From Candidatus Barnesiella excrementavium (lineage in GTDB: Bacteria > Bacteroidota > Bacteroidia > Bacteroidales > Barnesiellaceae): 64,000 bases of DNA. Location of the stretch: the NCBI GenBank assembly GCA_019115485.1, contig DXDM01000014.1:1-64000 (forward strand), written 5' to 3'. The position numbers were made by a program, and so were the translations under genes. A model generated the notes under the pieces. It was not told the DNA's origin. It saw nothing but the letters and a program-made list of their open reading frames with translations, and ran no database searches. This document shows positions 56,255-64,000 of the stretch, in pieces; the stretch's first letter is position 1, and every line of letters starts with the position of its first letter.

Positions 56255-57250
56255 ATGCCCTATTTCTCGATTATAGTGCCGGTGTACAATCGGCCCGACG
56301 AAGTGAACGACCTGCTTAAAAGTCTGTCGCAACAGACGTGCAGGGATTTTGAAGTTATTTTGGTGGAAGACGGTTCGACCGTGCGTTGTGCCGAGGCTGT
56401 CGAACGTTATGCCGACGCGCTGGATATACACTATTATTATAAGGAGAACGAGGGGCGCAGCATTGCCCGCAACTATGGAATGGAGCGGGCTTCGGGTCGC
56501 TATTTCATCTTTTTCGATTCTGATTGTGTGATTCCCGAGCGCTATTTCGAGGTGCTGAGCGCGGCCCTGAACCGGCATTATACCGATTGCTTCGGTGGAC
56601 CCGATGCGGCACACGACTCCTTTACCGATGTGCAGAAGGCTATCAACTACTCGATGACCTCTTTCCTCACGACGGGAGGCATTCGCGGAGGCAAGGTGCA
56701 GCTCGAAAAGTTCACGCCTCGTACCTTCAACATGGGATTCTCGCGCGAGGTGTATGAGCAGGTGGGGGGATTCCGCGAGATGTTCAGCGAGGATATCGAC
56801 ATGAGTACCCGCATTCGTCAGGCCGGATTCTCGATAGCTCTCATTCGCGACGCCTTTGTCTATCACAAGCGGAGGGTCAACCTGCGGCTGTTCCTTCGGC
56901 AGATTTACATCTTCGGCATGTCGCGCATTTCGCTCTATTTGCTTTATCCCGATACGTTGAAGCTCGTCCATTGGCTCCCCGCCTGTTTTGTGGTAGGGTC
57001 GCTGGCCATGATTATAGGCTCGTTTTTCTGGTGGCCGGCCATTTTGCCGCTGGTCCTCTATTTGCTGGCCGTCTTTGTGGTTTCGTGGTGCATGAACCGG
57101 CGGCTCAAAATTGCCGTGCTGTCGGTGGCTGCCAGCGTGATACAACTGGGCGGCTATGGCGTGGGTTTCTTGAAAGCCTTTTTCTTGAAGGTGGTGTTGG
57201 GCCGTGGCCGCGATGAGGCCGAAGAGGTGCGTTTGCGTAAAGGAAAGTAA
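56255..57250 (+). CDS. Family 2 glycosyltransferase, membrane-anchored
   Basis: FSIIVPVYNRPDEVNDLLKSLSQQTCRDFEVILVEDGST ... YFIFFDSDCVIPERYFEVL; C-terminal TM helices. Confidence 0.95.
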   Translation: MPYFSIIVPVYNRPDEVNDLLKSLSQQTCRDFEVILVEDGSTVRCAEAVERYADALDIHYYYKENEGRSIARNYGMERASGRYFIFFDSDCVIPERYFEVLSAALNRHYTDCFGGPDAAHDSFTDVQKAINYSMTSFLTTGGIRGGKVQLEKFTPRTFNMGFSREVYEQVGGFREMFSEDIDMSTRIRQAGFSIALIRDAFVYHKRRVNLRLFLRQIYIFGMSRISLYLLYPDTLKLVHWLPACFVVGSLAMIIGSFFWWPAILPLVLYLLAVFVVSWCMNRRLKIAVLSVAASVIQLGGYGVGFLKAFFLKVVLGRGRDEAEEVRLRKGK

Positions 57251-57252
57251 CC

Positions 57253-57954
57253 ATGGAACGGAAGCGGGAGAAGTTGACCATCACCGAATGGGCCGTCGAG
57301 GACCGGCCTCGCGAGAAGATGATGTTGCATGGCATCAGGGCGTTGAGCAATGCCGAGTTGTTAGCAATACTTATCGGGTCGGGCAATGTCGACGAGACGG
57401 CAGTAGAGCTCTCGCAGCGCATTCTCAATGCGGCGGGGAACAGTCTGAACAATCTGGGCAAGTATGGAATCGACGACTTGGTGAAGCCCTTCAAGGGGAT
57501 AGGCGAGGCGAAGGCCATCACGATTATGGCCGCTTTGGAAATCGGTCGCCGTCGCCGGGACGAGGAGTTGCCACGACGTCCCGAGATAGTGGGTAGTGCC
57601 GATGTCTATAACCTTTTGCGTGGGCAGATGATTGACTTGCCGCACGAGGAGTTTTGGGTGTTGTTGCTCAACCGGGCCAATCGGGTAATCGATACTTTGC
57701 GGGTAAGTCAGGGAGGGACGTCGGCGACGGTGGTCGATGTGAAACTGGTCATGCGCTCGGCTTTACAGCAGTTAGCCTCGGCTTTGATTCTGTGTCACAA
57801 TCACCCGTCGAACAACTTGTCGCCCAGTACGGCCGACGACCGGGTGACCGGTAAAATCAAGTCGGCTGCGGCGCTCTTCGATATAGCGGTGCTCGACCAC
57901 ATTATCGTAGGCGAGGAGGGCTATTTCAGCTATGCCGACGAGGGGCGGTTGTGA
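57253..57954 (+). CDS. radC: RadC/JAB-domain DNA repair protein
   Basis: REKMMLHGIRALSNAELLAILIGSGN; LILCHNHPSNNLSPSTADDRVTGKIKSAAALFDIAVLDHIIVGEEGYFSYADEG. Confidence 0.95.
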   Translation: MERKREKLTITEWAVEDRPREKMMLHGIRALSNAELLAILIGSGNVDETAVELSQRILNAAGNSLNNLGKYGIDDLVKPFKGIGEAKAITIMAALEIGRRRRDEELPRRPEIVGSADVYNLLRGQMIDLPHEEFWVLLLNRANRVIDTLRVSQGGTSATVVDVKLVMRSALQQLASALILCHNHPSNNLSPSTADDRVTGKIKSAAALFDIAVLDHIIVGEEGYFSYADEGRL

Positions 57955-57987
57955 GTGATTCCGATTATCCCTTTCTCCTTTCTCTTT

Positions 57988-58842
57988 TTACTTTGAGGTG
58001 TACCATTCTTGCAAGTGACGAATGACGGTCTGTCCCATCAACCGGCTGCCCTCGGCGTTTGGGTGCAGCCCGTCGTAGAGGTATTTGTGCTCTTGGGATT
58101 CTACTTCGGTGGTGATGCCCGACTCGTTGTACATGTCGATGGTGTGGCAGTCGAGTTTCTCTCCGGCCCGTTGTATGGCTTCGACAATCAAGGGAAGTCG
58201 CTCGGGCAGAGGTGAGCGTTGTATGGGAGTAAGTAATATGATTTGAGTCGAGGGGCTATATTTGCGGATAACCGAAACCGCCCAATAAATGGCTCCGTAG
58301 ATAGTTTTCCGATCGGCTTCTTGATAGGGATTATCCAATTGGGAGATATCGCCGATAGCTTTTAATCCAGCTGCATCGTTTGTTCCACAAGAAATGATTA
58401 CGAAAAAAGGGGTAAAAGTAGAGTCAGGGTCCCGAAGTCCGGTGAGAGGAGAGGGAGTCTCACTATGAAAAATTTCGCCATCGGTTTCGGGAATGACTGT
58501 CCCTGCGGGAACAATCATTTGCAGGAGGCGGAATATTTGATTGGAGATGACATTGTTCGTGTTATCTTCGTTGTATCTTGGATCCTCGTTGGTGTCGACA
58601 CAGGTGTTGTAGTAGTCGGTCAAGTGGGCTCCCGATACCGCCAGGTTGGTCAGGGTCATGCCGAAATATTGTGCGGTAACCCATGCCCATGAATCGTCGG
58701 GAGCCGTGATGCTGTTGCCCAAAGCTACCAGTTGTTTTCCGTCAAGCGATACGGGAAGTTTGGGTTGAACCTGGTCTTGCGATTGGCAGCCGGCCAATAG
58801 CAGGACGATAGATGTCAGAATTGAATGGATAGGAGCTTTCAT
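57988..58842 (-). CDS. SGNH/GDSL-family hydrolase lipoprotein
   Basis: Lipobox MKAPIHSILTSIVLLLAGCQSQ; LVALGNSITAPDDSWAWVTAQYFG; VIISCGTNDAAG; YLYDGLHPNAEGSRLMG. Confidence 0.9.
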   Translation of the reverse strand: MKAPIHSILTSIVLLLAGCQSQDQVQPKLPVSLDGKQLVALGNSITAPDDSWAWVTAQYFGMTLTNLAVSGAHLTDYYNTCVDTNEDPRYNEDNTNNVISNQIFRLLQMIVPAGTVIPETDGEIFHSETPSPLTGLRDPDSTFTPFFVIISCGTNDAAGLKAIGDISQLDNPYQEADRKTIYGAIYWAVSVIRKYSPSTQIILLTPIQRSPLPERLPLIVEAIQRAGEKLDCHTIDMYNESGITTEVESQEHKYLYDGLHPNAEGSRLMGQTVIRHLQEWYTSK

Positions 58843-58914
58843 GGAATATGTAAAAACCTGTTGATCAGCGATGAGCAACAGGTTTTCGGTTTATAAATGG
58901 AATAGGATTGTACG

Positions 58915-59514
58915 TTATTTCTTGGCGGCATCGTAGCGCTTGTTCAGCAGCTCGACCACCTCGTTGGTGATGTCGTAGGCCGGGTTGATGTAGAGCGTAC
59001 TGGCGTTGTTGAAGATAGCCTCGTATTTCTTCTCTTGGTTATACTCTTTGATGAAGGTGTTGATTGAGTCGTTCATCTGCATGAGCATCTTTTGTTGCTC
59101 GAGCATATTCTCGTTGTCAAGGCGCTGGGCATACTCTTGCAGGTCGGCAGCCTTCTTTTCAAGGCGTTGGTACTCCTGTTGGGCTCTTTCGGGCGAAAGG
59201 AACGCATTGTTCTGGTATTTGCGTTGGAAATCGTCCTGCTCTTTTTTCAACTGGCGGGCTTTTTCGTTGATTGAAGCGCGGGCATTCTCCTGCTTGTTAA
59301 TCATCTTCTCGTTGAGATCTTTGGCGTAGTTGTATTTGGAGAGCAAAGAGTCTACGTTGATGTAGGCAATGGGCAATTTCCCTTCAAGAGAGGCAGTCGA
59401 TGTAGCGTCGTTGGACGTTTGATTCGTTGCGTTTTGTTTATTGCCGCATTGAGCCATCAATAAGGATAAGGCAATCACTGTTACTGTTCGGATTGCAAGA
59501 GTAAAAGTCTTCAT
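58915..59514 (-). CDS. OmpH/Skp-family periplasmic chaperone-like protein
   Basis: LPIAYINVDSLLSKYNYAKDLNEKMINKQENARASINEKARQLKKEQDDFQRKYQNNAFLSPERAQQEYQRLEKKAADLQEYAQRLDNE; lipoprotein signal from MKTFTLAIRT. Confidence 0.9.
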   Translation of the reverse strand: MKTFTLAIRTVTVIALSLLMAQCGNKQNATNQTSNDATSTASLEGKLPIAYINVDSLLSKYNYAKDLNEKMINKQENARASINEKARQLKKEQDDFQRKYQNNAFLSPERAQQEYQRLEKKAADLQEYAQRLDNENMLEQQKMLMQMNDSINTFIKEYNQEKKYEAIFNNASTLYINPAYDITNEVVELLNKRYDAAKK

Positions 59515-59542
59515 GTTATTTATCAGTCTAAAATTTATATCG

Positions 59543-59734
59543 TTATTTAAGTTTCTCCTTCCTCTCCTGTGCATCGGTCGAAACGGCGCAGAAGATACCT
59601 TTTTTGCGCAGATACTGGTTGTCACTGATGTGCGGACTGGGGAACCGACCGCCCTTGACAAAGAAAACTTTCACGCCCAAAAGAGCGACTGCCAGTACAA
59701 GAAACCCTGCGGTAAAAAGTAGAATTTTCCACAT
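59543..59734 (-). CDS. Small single-TM conserved hypothetical protein
   Basis: MWKILLFTAGFLVLAVALLGVKVFFVKGGRFPSPHISDNQYLRKKGIFCAVSTDAQERKEKLK; TM helix followed by a basic conserved-looking tail. Confidence 0.65.
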   Translation of the reverse strand: MWKILLFTAGFLVLAVALLGVKVFFVKGGRFPSPHISDNQYLRKKGIFCAVSTDAQERKEKLK

Positions 59735-59749
59735 TTCACTTTCCTTTTA

Positions 59750-59833
59750 GAGCATATAGGAATCAACTCGGTCAAGCCTCACTTGAAAACTTTGTTTTCC
59801 GTTTGTCTTTACTCTCGCCTTTCACTATATTTG
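59750..59833 (+). repeat. Dispersed promoter-bearing intergenic repeat, locus D (single unit)
   Basis: CTTGAAAACTTTGTTTTCCGTTTG-N20-TATATTTG; CGCCTTTCAC spacer shared with locus B. Confidence 0.8.
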
Positions 59834-60054
59834 TCTATCCAAACAAAGCCCCTGGCCGGCGCGAGACAAACCGCTTGGTTGTGTATGCCTTACGGGGTCG
59901 CTTTGCTGTGCAAAGATAGAAAAGGAAAATGTGAATTTGGTCGAAGAATGGAATTATTTTGACGACGAAATCGGGAAAATCGAGAAATTTAACATAAATT
60001 TCTTCGGATATAGAAAGTTTAGCAAAGAGCAAATTGTTACTAAAATAGAAAGAT

Positions 60055-61512
60055 ATGGAGATTAAAGATCTGAAACCTTCGTTGATTTGGCACTATTTTG
60101 ATGCCATTACTCAGGTTCCCCGTCCTTCCAAGAAAGAGGGACGCATTCGTGAGTTCCTGTTGGCCTTTGCCCGGGAGCAAAACTTGGCCGCCAAGGTCGA
60201 TGCCACAGGCAACGTGGTGATTACCAAAGAGGCTGTGCCCGGTTGCGAAGGGGCGCCTACCGTTATCTTGCAGGCTCACATGGATATGGTGTGCGAGAAG
60301 AACGGTGATGTGAAACACGATTTTGAGAACGACCCTATCGAGACTTATGTCGACGGCGAGTGGGTAAAGGCCCGGGGTACGACGCTGGGTGCCGATAACG
60401 GCATCGGTATGGCGGCTGCGTTAGCGGTGCTGGCCGACAAGGATTTGAAACATGGTCGGGTACAGGCTCTCTTTACCGTTGATGAGGAGACAGGCTTGAC
60501 CGGAGCCTTCGGGCTTGAAGCCGGCATGATCGACGGCAAGTATCTGCTGAATCTCGACTCGGAGGACGAGGCCGAAATCTTTATCGGGTGCGCCGGTGGT
60601 ATCGACACCACCTCGACCTTTACCTATCGGCAGGAGTCGCTTCCGGCCGGTAAATTCTACTTGCGGGTCGAGGTGAAGAACCTGTTGGGCGGTCACTCGG
60701 GTGGTGACATTCATCTGGGTAGGGGCAATGCCAACAAGTTGCTGGCCCGTTTCCTGTGGTTGTGCATGCAGCGTCATGAGATGCACCTGTGTGCCATCGA
60801 CGGCGGTAACCTGCGCAATGCCATACCTCGTGAGGCGATGGCGGTAATTGCCGTGAATCCCGAGGATAAGGAGGCCATTCGCGTCGAGGTGAACCACTTT
60901 GCGGCCGACGTGGCTGCCGAGTTGAGCGGGGTAGACCCGCAGGTGACGGTCGACGTGACTACGGTCGACACGCCCGAGTTTATGATTGAGGACCGTGTGG
61001 CCCGCTCGTTGATTAGTGCTCTCTATGCTGCTCCTCACGGGGTGATAGCCATGAGTCACGATATCGAGGGGCTGGTCGAAACCTCGACCAACCTGGCTTC
61101 GGTGAAGATGACCGAGCCGGGCAAGATTGTGGTGGCTACGAGCCAACGCAGTTCGGTCGAATCGGAGAAATACGACATAGCCTATCAGGTGGAGTGCCTC
61201 TTCCGCATGGCCGGTGCCGAGCCTTCGCACGGCGACGGTTATCCCGGTTGGAAACCCAACATGCACTCGCATATTAAAGATGTAGCTGTGGCTGCCTACG
61301 AAGAACTGTATCAACAGACTCCGGCCATCAAGGCTATTCACGCCGGTCTCGAATGCGGTCTGTTCCTGACGAAATATCCCCAACTCGATATGATTTCGTT
61401 CGGGCCTACTCTGCGGGGTGTACACTCGCCCGACGAGATGATGCATATCCCGGCCGTGGAGAAGTTCTGGAATCACCTGGCGCTTATTTTGGAAAAGGTG
61501 GCTGCCGAGTAA
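60055..61512 (+). CDS. pepD: Aminoacyl-histidine dipeptidase (M20 family)
   Basis: VILQAHMDMVCEKNGDVKHDFENDPIETYVDGEWVKARGTTLGADNGIGMAAALAVLADKDLKHGRVQALFTVDEETGLTGAFGL. Confidence 0.96.
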   Translation: MEIKDLKPSLIWHYFDAITQVPRPSKKEGRIREFLLAFAREQNLAAKVDATGNVVITKEAVPGCEGAPTVILQAHMDMVCEKNGDVKHDFENDPIETYVDGEWVKARGTTLGADNGIGMAAALAVLADKDLKHGRVQALFTVDEETGLTGAFGLEAGMIDGKYLLNLDSEDEAEIFIGCAGGIDTTSTFTYRQESLPAGKFYLRVEVKNLLGGHSGGDIHLGRGNANKLLARFLWLCMQRHEMHLCAIDGGNLRNAIPREAMAVIAVNPEDKEAIRVEVNHFAADVAAELSGVDPQVTVDVTTVDTPEFMIEDRVARSLISALYAAPHGVIAMSHDIEGLVETSTNLASVKMTEPGKIVVATSQRSSVESEKYDIAYQVECLFRMAGAEPSHGDGYPGWKPNMHSHIKDVAVAAYEELYQQTPAIKAIHAGLECGLFLTKYPQLDMISFGPTLRGVHSPDEMMHIPAVEKFWNHLALILEKVAAE

Positions 61513-61526
61513 TAATAAGCTATATG

Positions 61527-61555
61527 GTGCGGGGCTGAGTCCCCGCACTTTTTCT
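61527..61555 (+). terminator. Intrinsic terminator of pepD
   Basis: GTGCGGGG-CTGAGT-CCCCGCAC followed by TTTTTC. Confidence 0.8.
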
Positions 61556-61579
61556 ATCTGTCCGTTGGGGACGGAAACA

Positions 61580-61609
61580 AAAAAGGGAGGCAGACGCCTC
61601 CCTTTTTTA
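61580..61609. terminator. Bidirectional terminator
   Basis: AAAAAGGGAGGC-AGAC-GCCTCCCTTTTTT. Confidence 0.8.
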
Positions 61610-61627
61610 TCGGGTTATATCCGGAAT

Positions 61628-62185
61628 TTATTTCAAGGCCAGATTGAGATTGCTGTATTGTGCTGCCTCTTGATAGGCCATGACGCCGGCCTGAGAGAGC
61701 TCGACCACTACGTTGTTGCCGTCGACACCCGGCATCTGTACATGGTTCTCGTCGATGAAGGTCATGAATTTGGTGGTTTCACCGTTGGCCGATACCGACC
61801 AGGAGTTGTCGTTGCTGTCGAATACGAAACCGATAGTCGAGTTGTCGGCCGTGTTGGTAATCGTGTAACCGTCTTTGTCGGTCTTCACCAGATAGATGTC
61901 GCCATTCTCGCCCTTCACCTCTTTGGTCGACGATTTGGCAACGATGTTTTCGCCGCTCCAGAACTCGATGGAGTTGAGAATGATGGCGTCGGCAGCGACG
62001 GTCAACTCATACACGGGAATGATATGGAATGCGATAAACACAAGTTCGTTGACAAATTTGTTACTGATATTTTGGTTCCAGCTGAGTACCTTGTTGGTCA
62101 GTTTGAAAGATCCGATACAGGAGGAGAAGCACAGCGTTGCTGCTAAGGTGATGGCCAAGGCCATGTTCAGTTTGTTCTTTTTCAT
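61628..62185 (-). CDS. DUF3332 domain-containing lipoprotein
   Basis: MALAITLAATLCFSSCIGSFKLTNKVLSWNQNISNKFVNELVFIAFHIIPVYELTVAADAIILNSIEFWSG. Confidence 0.88.
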   Translation of the reverse strand: MKKNKLNMALAITLAATLCFSSCIGSFKLTNKVLSWNQNISNKFVNELVFIAFHIIPVYELTVAADAIILNSIEFWSGENIVAKSSTKEVKGENGDIYLVKTDKDGYTITNTADNSTIGFVFDSNDNSWSVSANGETTKFMTFIDENHVQMPGVDGNNVVVELSQAGVMAYQEAAQYSNLNLALK

Positions 62186-62334
62186 CGTTTTAAATTTTTA
62201 GTTAGAAAATTATAGTCGTGTATAAAATTTAGTAAGTCGAAAAAGAGGTCGACATGGCAGCCAAACAGGGACATGCGGCCCGGCAATTGATTATACGTCT
62301 ATACAAAGATAAAACTTTTTGCGTAAAATAGTTT

Positions 62335-63729
62335 TTATAAAGGGATTTTTTCTTGATATATTTTGTAGTAACGCAGCACTTCGTGTACGTAGGCTACGGT
62401 CTGGCGTCCCTTGAAATAGCCGAATTTGCATACCTCGTCGTTGAAATACTCGGGGTTGCTTTTCAGTAAGATGTATTCGCTCACGTTGTCGTCCCACACA
62501 TAGGGATTTTTCCCATATTTCTTGGCCAGGGCCATGGCATCGAGCACGTGTCCCAGTCCGGCGTTGTAGGCGGCCAAGATGAATTTGAGCCGTTCATTCT
62601 TGTCCTGTATGGCCGACAGGCTTTTGTTGAGCGACTGGATACTCTTGACGGCGGCACTGAGGTTTTTCTCGGGGTTGGTCACCTCCTGGGGCGATACCCC
62701 GAAAGCCTGAGCCGTGCGGGGCATCAGCTGCATGAGACCACGGGCGCCGGCCCACGACACGGCCAGGGTGTCGAAGTGCGACTCGTTGTAGGCTTGGGCG
62801 GCGAGAATGCGCCAGTCCCAGTCGATTTCGCGGGCATATTTCTTGAACAGGTGGTCGTAGATGGAAATCTGCCCTTTCGACACCGACAATACGGCCGAGG
62901 TGGGGAACGACTTGCTCAACTCGAAATAGCGGCGTGAGATGCTGCGGTAGGAGTCGGACTTCTGGTTCTCCTTGATCCATTGGTCGACGGCATGGGCCAG
63001 GGCGGTCGAACTCTTCCTCACGGCCCAGGAGGCTCGTTGGGGGAAACTTACTTGCAGGTGTATGTCGATGTTGTTGTAGTAGGTGCGGTTCAGCTGGGCC
63101 AGGTTGTTGTCGGCCAGGGTGTAGGGAATCTCGCCGGTCGATACCATTTCGATGAGCTCTTCGGTGACGACGGTATCCTTGTCGATGTGGTGTATGCGTA
63201 TGCCGCCGCCCAGCTCGTTGTTGAGGTTGTTGATGCGCTCTTCGTATTTCGAGCCGGCTTCGACGTAGATATCTTTCCCGATGAGGTCGACCACGTCGTT
63301 CACCATCTCGCTCTTGCGTTTGCGGGGCTGGATAAGCACCTGGTGGGTGATGTTCTCGGCTCCGCAGTAGAGCCACTCGTTCTTGGCATCGCCGATAATG
63401 GGCAGTTCGTAGGCGATGATGTCGCCCTCGCCCCGTTCCAGCATCTCGGTGAGGTGCTTGATGTTGTCGGCGACGACGACGGTCGTTTTCAGGTTGTAGT
63501 GGTCGGCAAACTGTTTGATGCGCTCGTATTCATAACCCATCTCTTCGCCCCGGTAGAGGAAGTAGGTGGTCGAGCTGTACAGGGTGAGAACCCGCAGTTC
63601 GCCCCGCTCGCAGATGGAGTCGAAATCGTTGGGCACATCTTCTGAGGTGTGCTGTTTGTTCCCTCCGCAGGCGGTGACAAGCAGGAGGGTGAGGAGCGTG
63701 TATATCCAGCGGGACAGGGTCCTCGGCAT
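62335..63729 (-). CDS. mltF: MltF-type lytic murein transglycosylase (SBP-bac-3 + SLT domains)
   Basis: SBP-like GELRVLTLYSSTTYFLYRGEEMGYEYERIKQFADHY; SLT NESHFDTLAVSWAGARGLMQLMPRTAQAFG ... ILAAYNAGLGHVLDAMALA. Confidence 0.92.
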   Translation of the reverse strand: MPRTLSRWIYTLLTLLLVTACGGNKQHTSEDVPNDFDSICERGELRVLTLYSSTTYFLYRGEEMGYEYERIKQFADHYNLKTTVVVADNIKHLTEMLERGEGDIIAYELPIIGDAKNEWLYCGAENITHQVLIQPRKRKSEMVNDVVDLIGKDIYVEAGSKYEERINNLNNELGGGIRIHHIDKDTVVTEELIEMVSTGEIPYTLADNNLAQLNRTYYNNIDIHLQVSFPQRASWAVRKSSTALAHAVDQWIKENQKSDSYRSISRRYFELSKSFPTSAVLSVSKGQISIYDHLFKKYAREIDWDWRILAAQAYNESHFDTLAVSWAGARGLMQLMPRTAQAFGVSPQEVTNPEKNLSAAVKSIQSLNKSLSAIQDKNERLKFILAAYNAGLGHVLDAMALAKKYGKNPYVWDDNVSEYILLKSNPEYFNDEVCKFGYFKGRQTVAYVHEVLRYYKIYQEKIPL

Positions 63730-63732
63730 AGG

Positions 63733-64000
<268 letters not shown>

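Overview
The window is about 64 kb of a chromosomal segment from a Bacteroidales-type bacterium. I infer this from the TAnnTTTG/TTTG promoter motifs, a Type IX secretion system (T9SS), an ECF-sigma/FecR/TonB cassette and DUF4250/DUF3332 genes; placement near Barnesiella or Porphyromonas-like lineages is a guess. Most of it is ordinary core genome: ribBA, rsmI, dacB, tdk, waaA, gltX, xseAB, mnmA, ispF, porV, porU, rex, SUI1, an AddA-like helicase, rpmH, efp, radC, pepD, mltF and udk. I see no prophage, transposon or CRISPR array. The signals most worth following are: (1) a dispersed intergenic repeat family with an 83-bp unit at four loci, whose copies carry a hairpin plus a promoter-like TTTG-N20-TA(T)(A/C)TTTG module directed at the downstream gene, with a stem that covaries between loci; (2) two complete PorU-like C25 sortase genes in one window, the porV-linked copy having a divergent GHN instead of GHG after the catalytic His; (3) an organoarsenical-type cluster (arsR, thioredoxin, arsF, arsG, arsC, arsP-like permease) with a shared 16-bp operator candidate at three promoters and a frameshift in arsG that leaves an open ArsG-N::ArsC reading frame; (4) a 6S/Bacteroidales-1-like rod-shaped ncRNA with its own promoter between mnmA and ispF; (5) a tandem pair of modular surface proteins built from a repeated ~245-aa unit and carrying T9SS-like C-termini. 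All calls come from reading the sequence and the supplied ORFs; no database search was possible.
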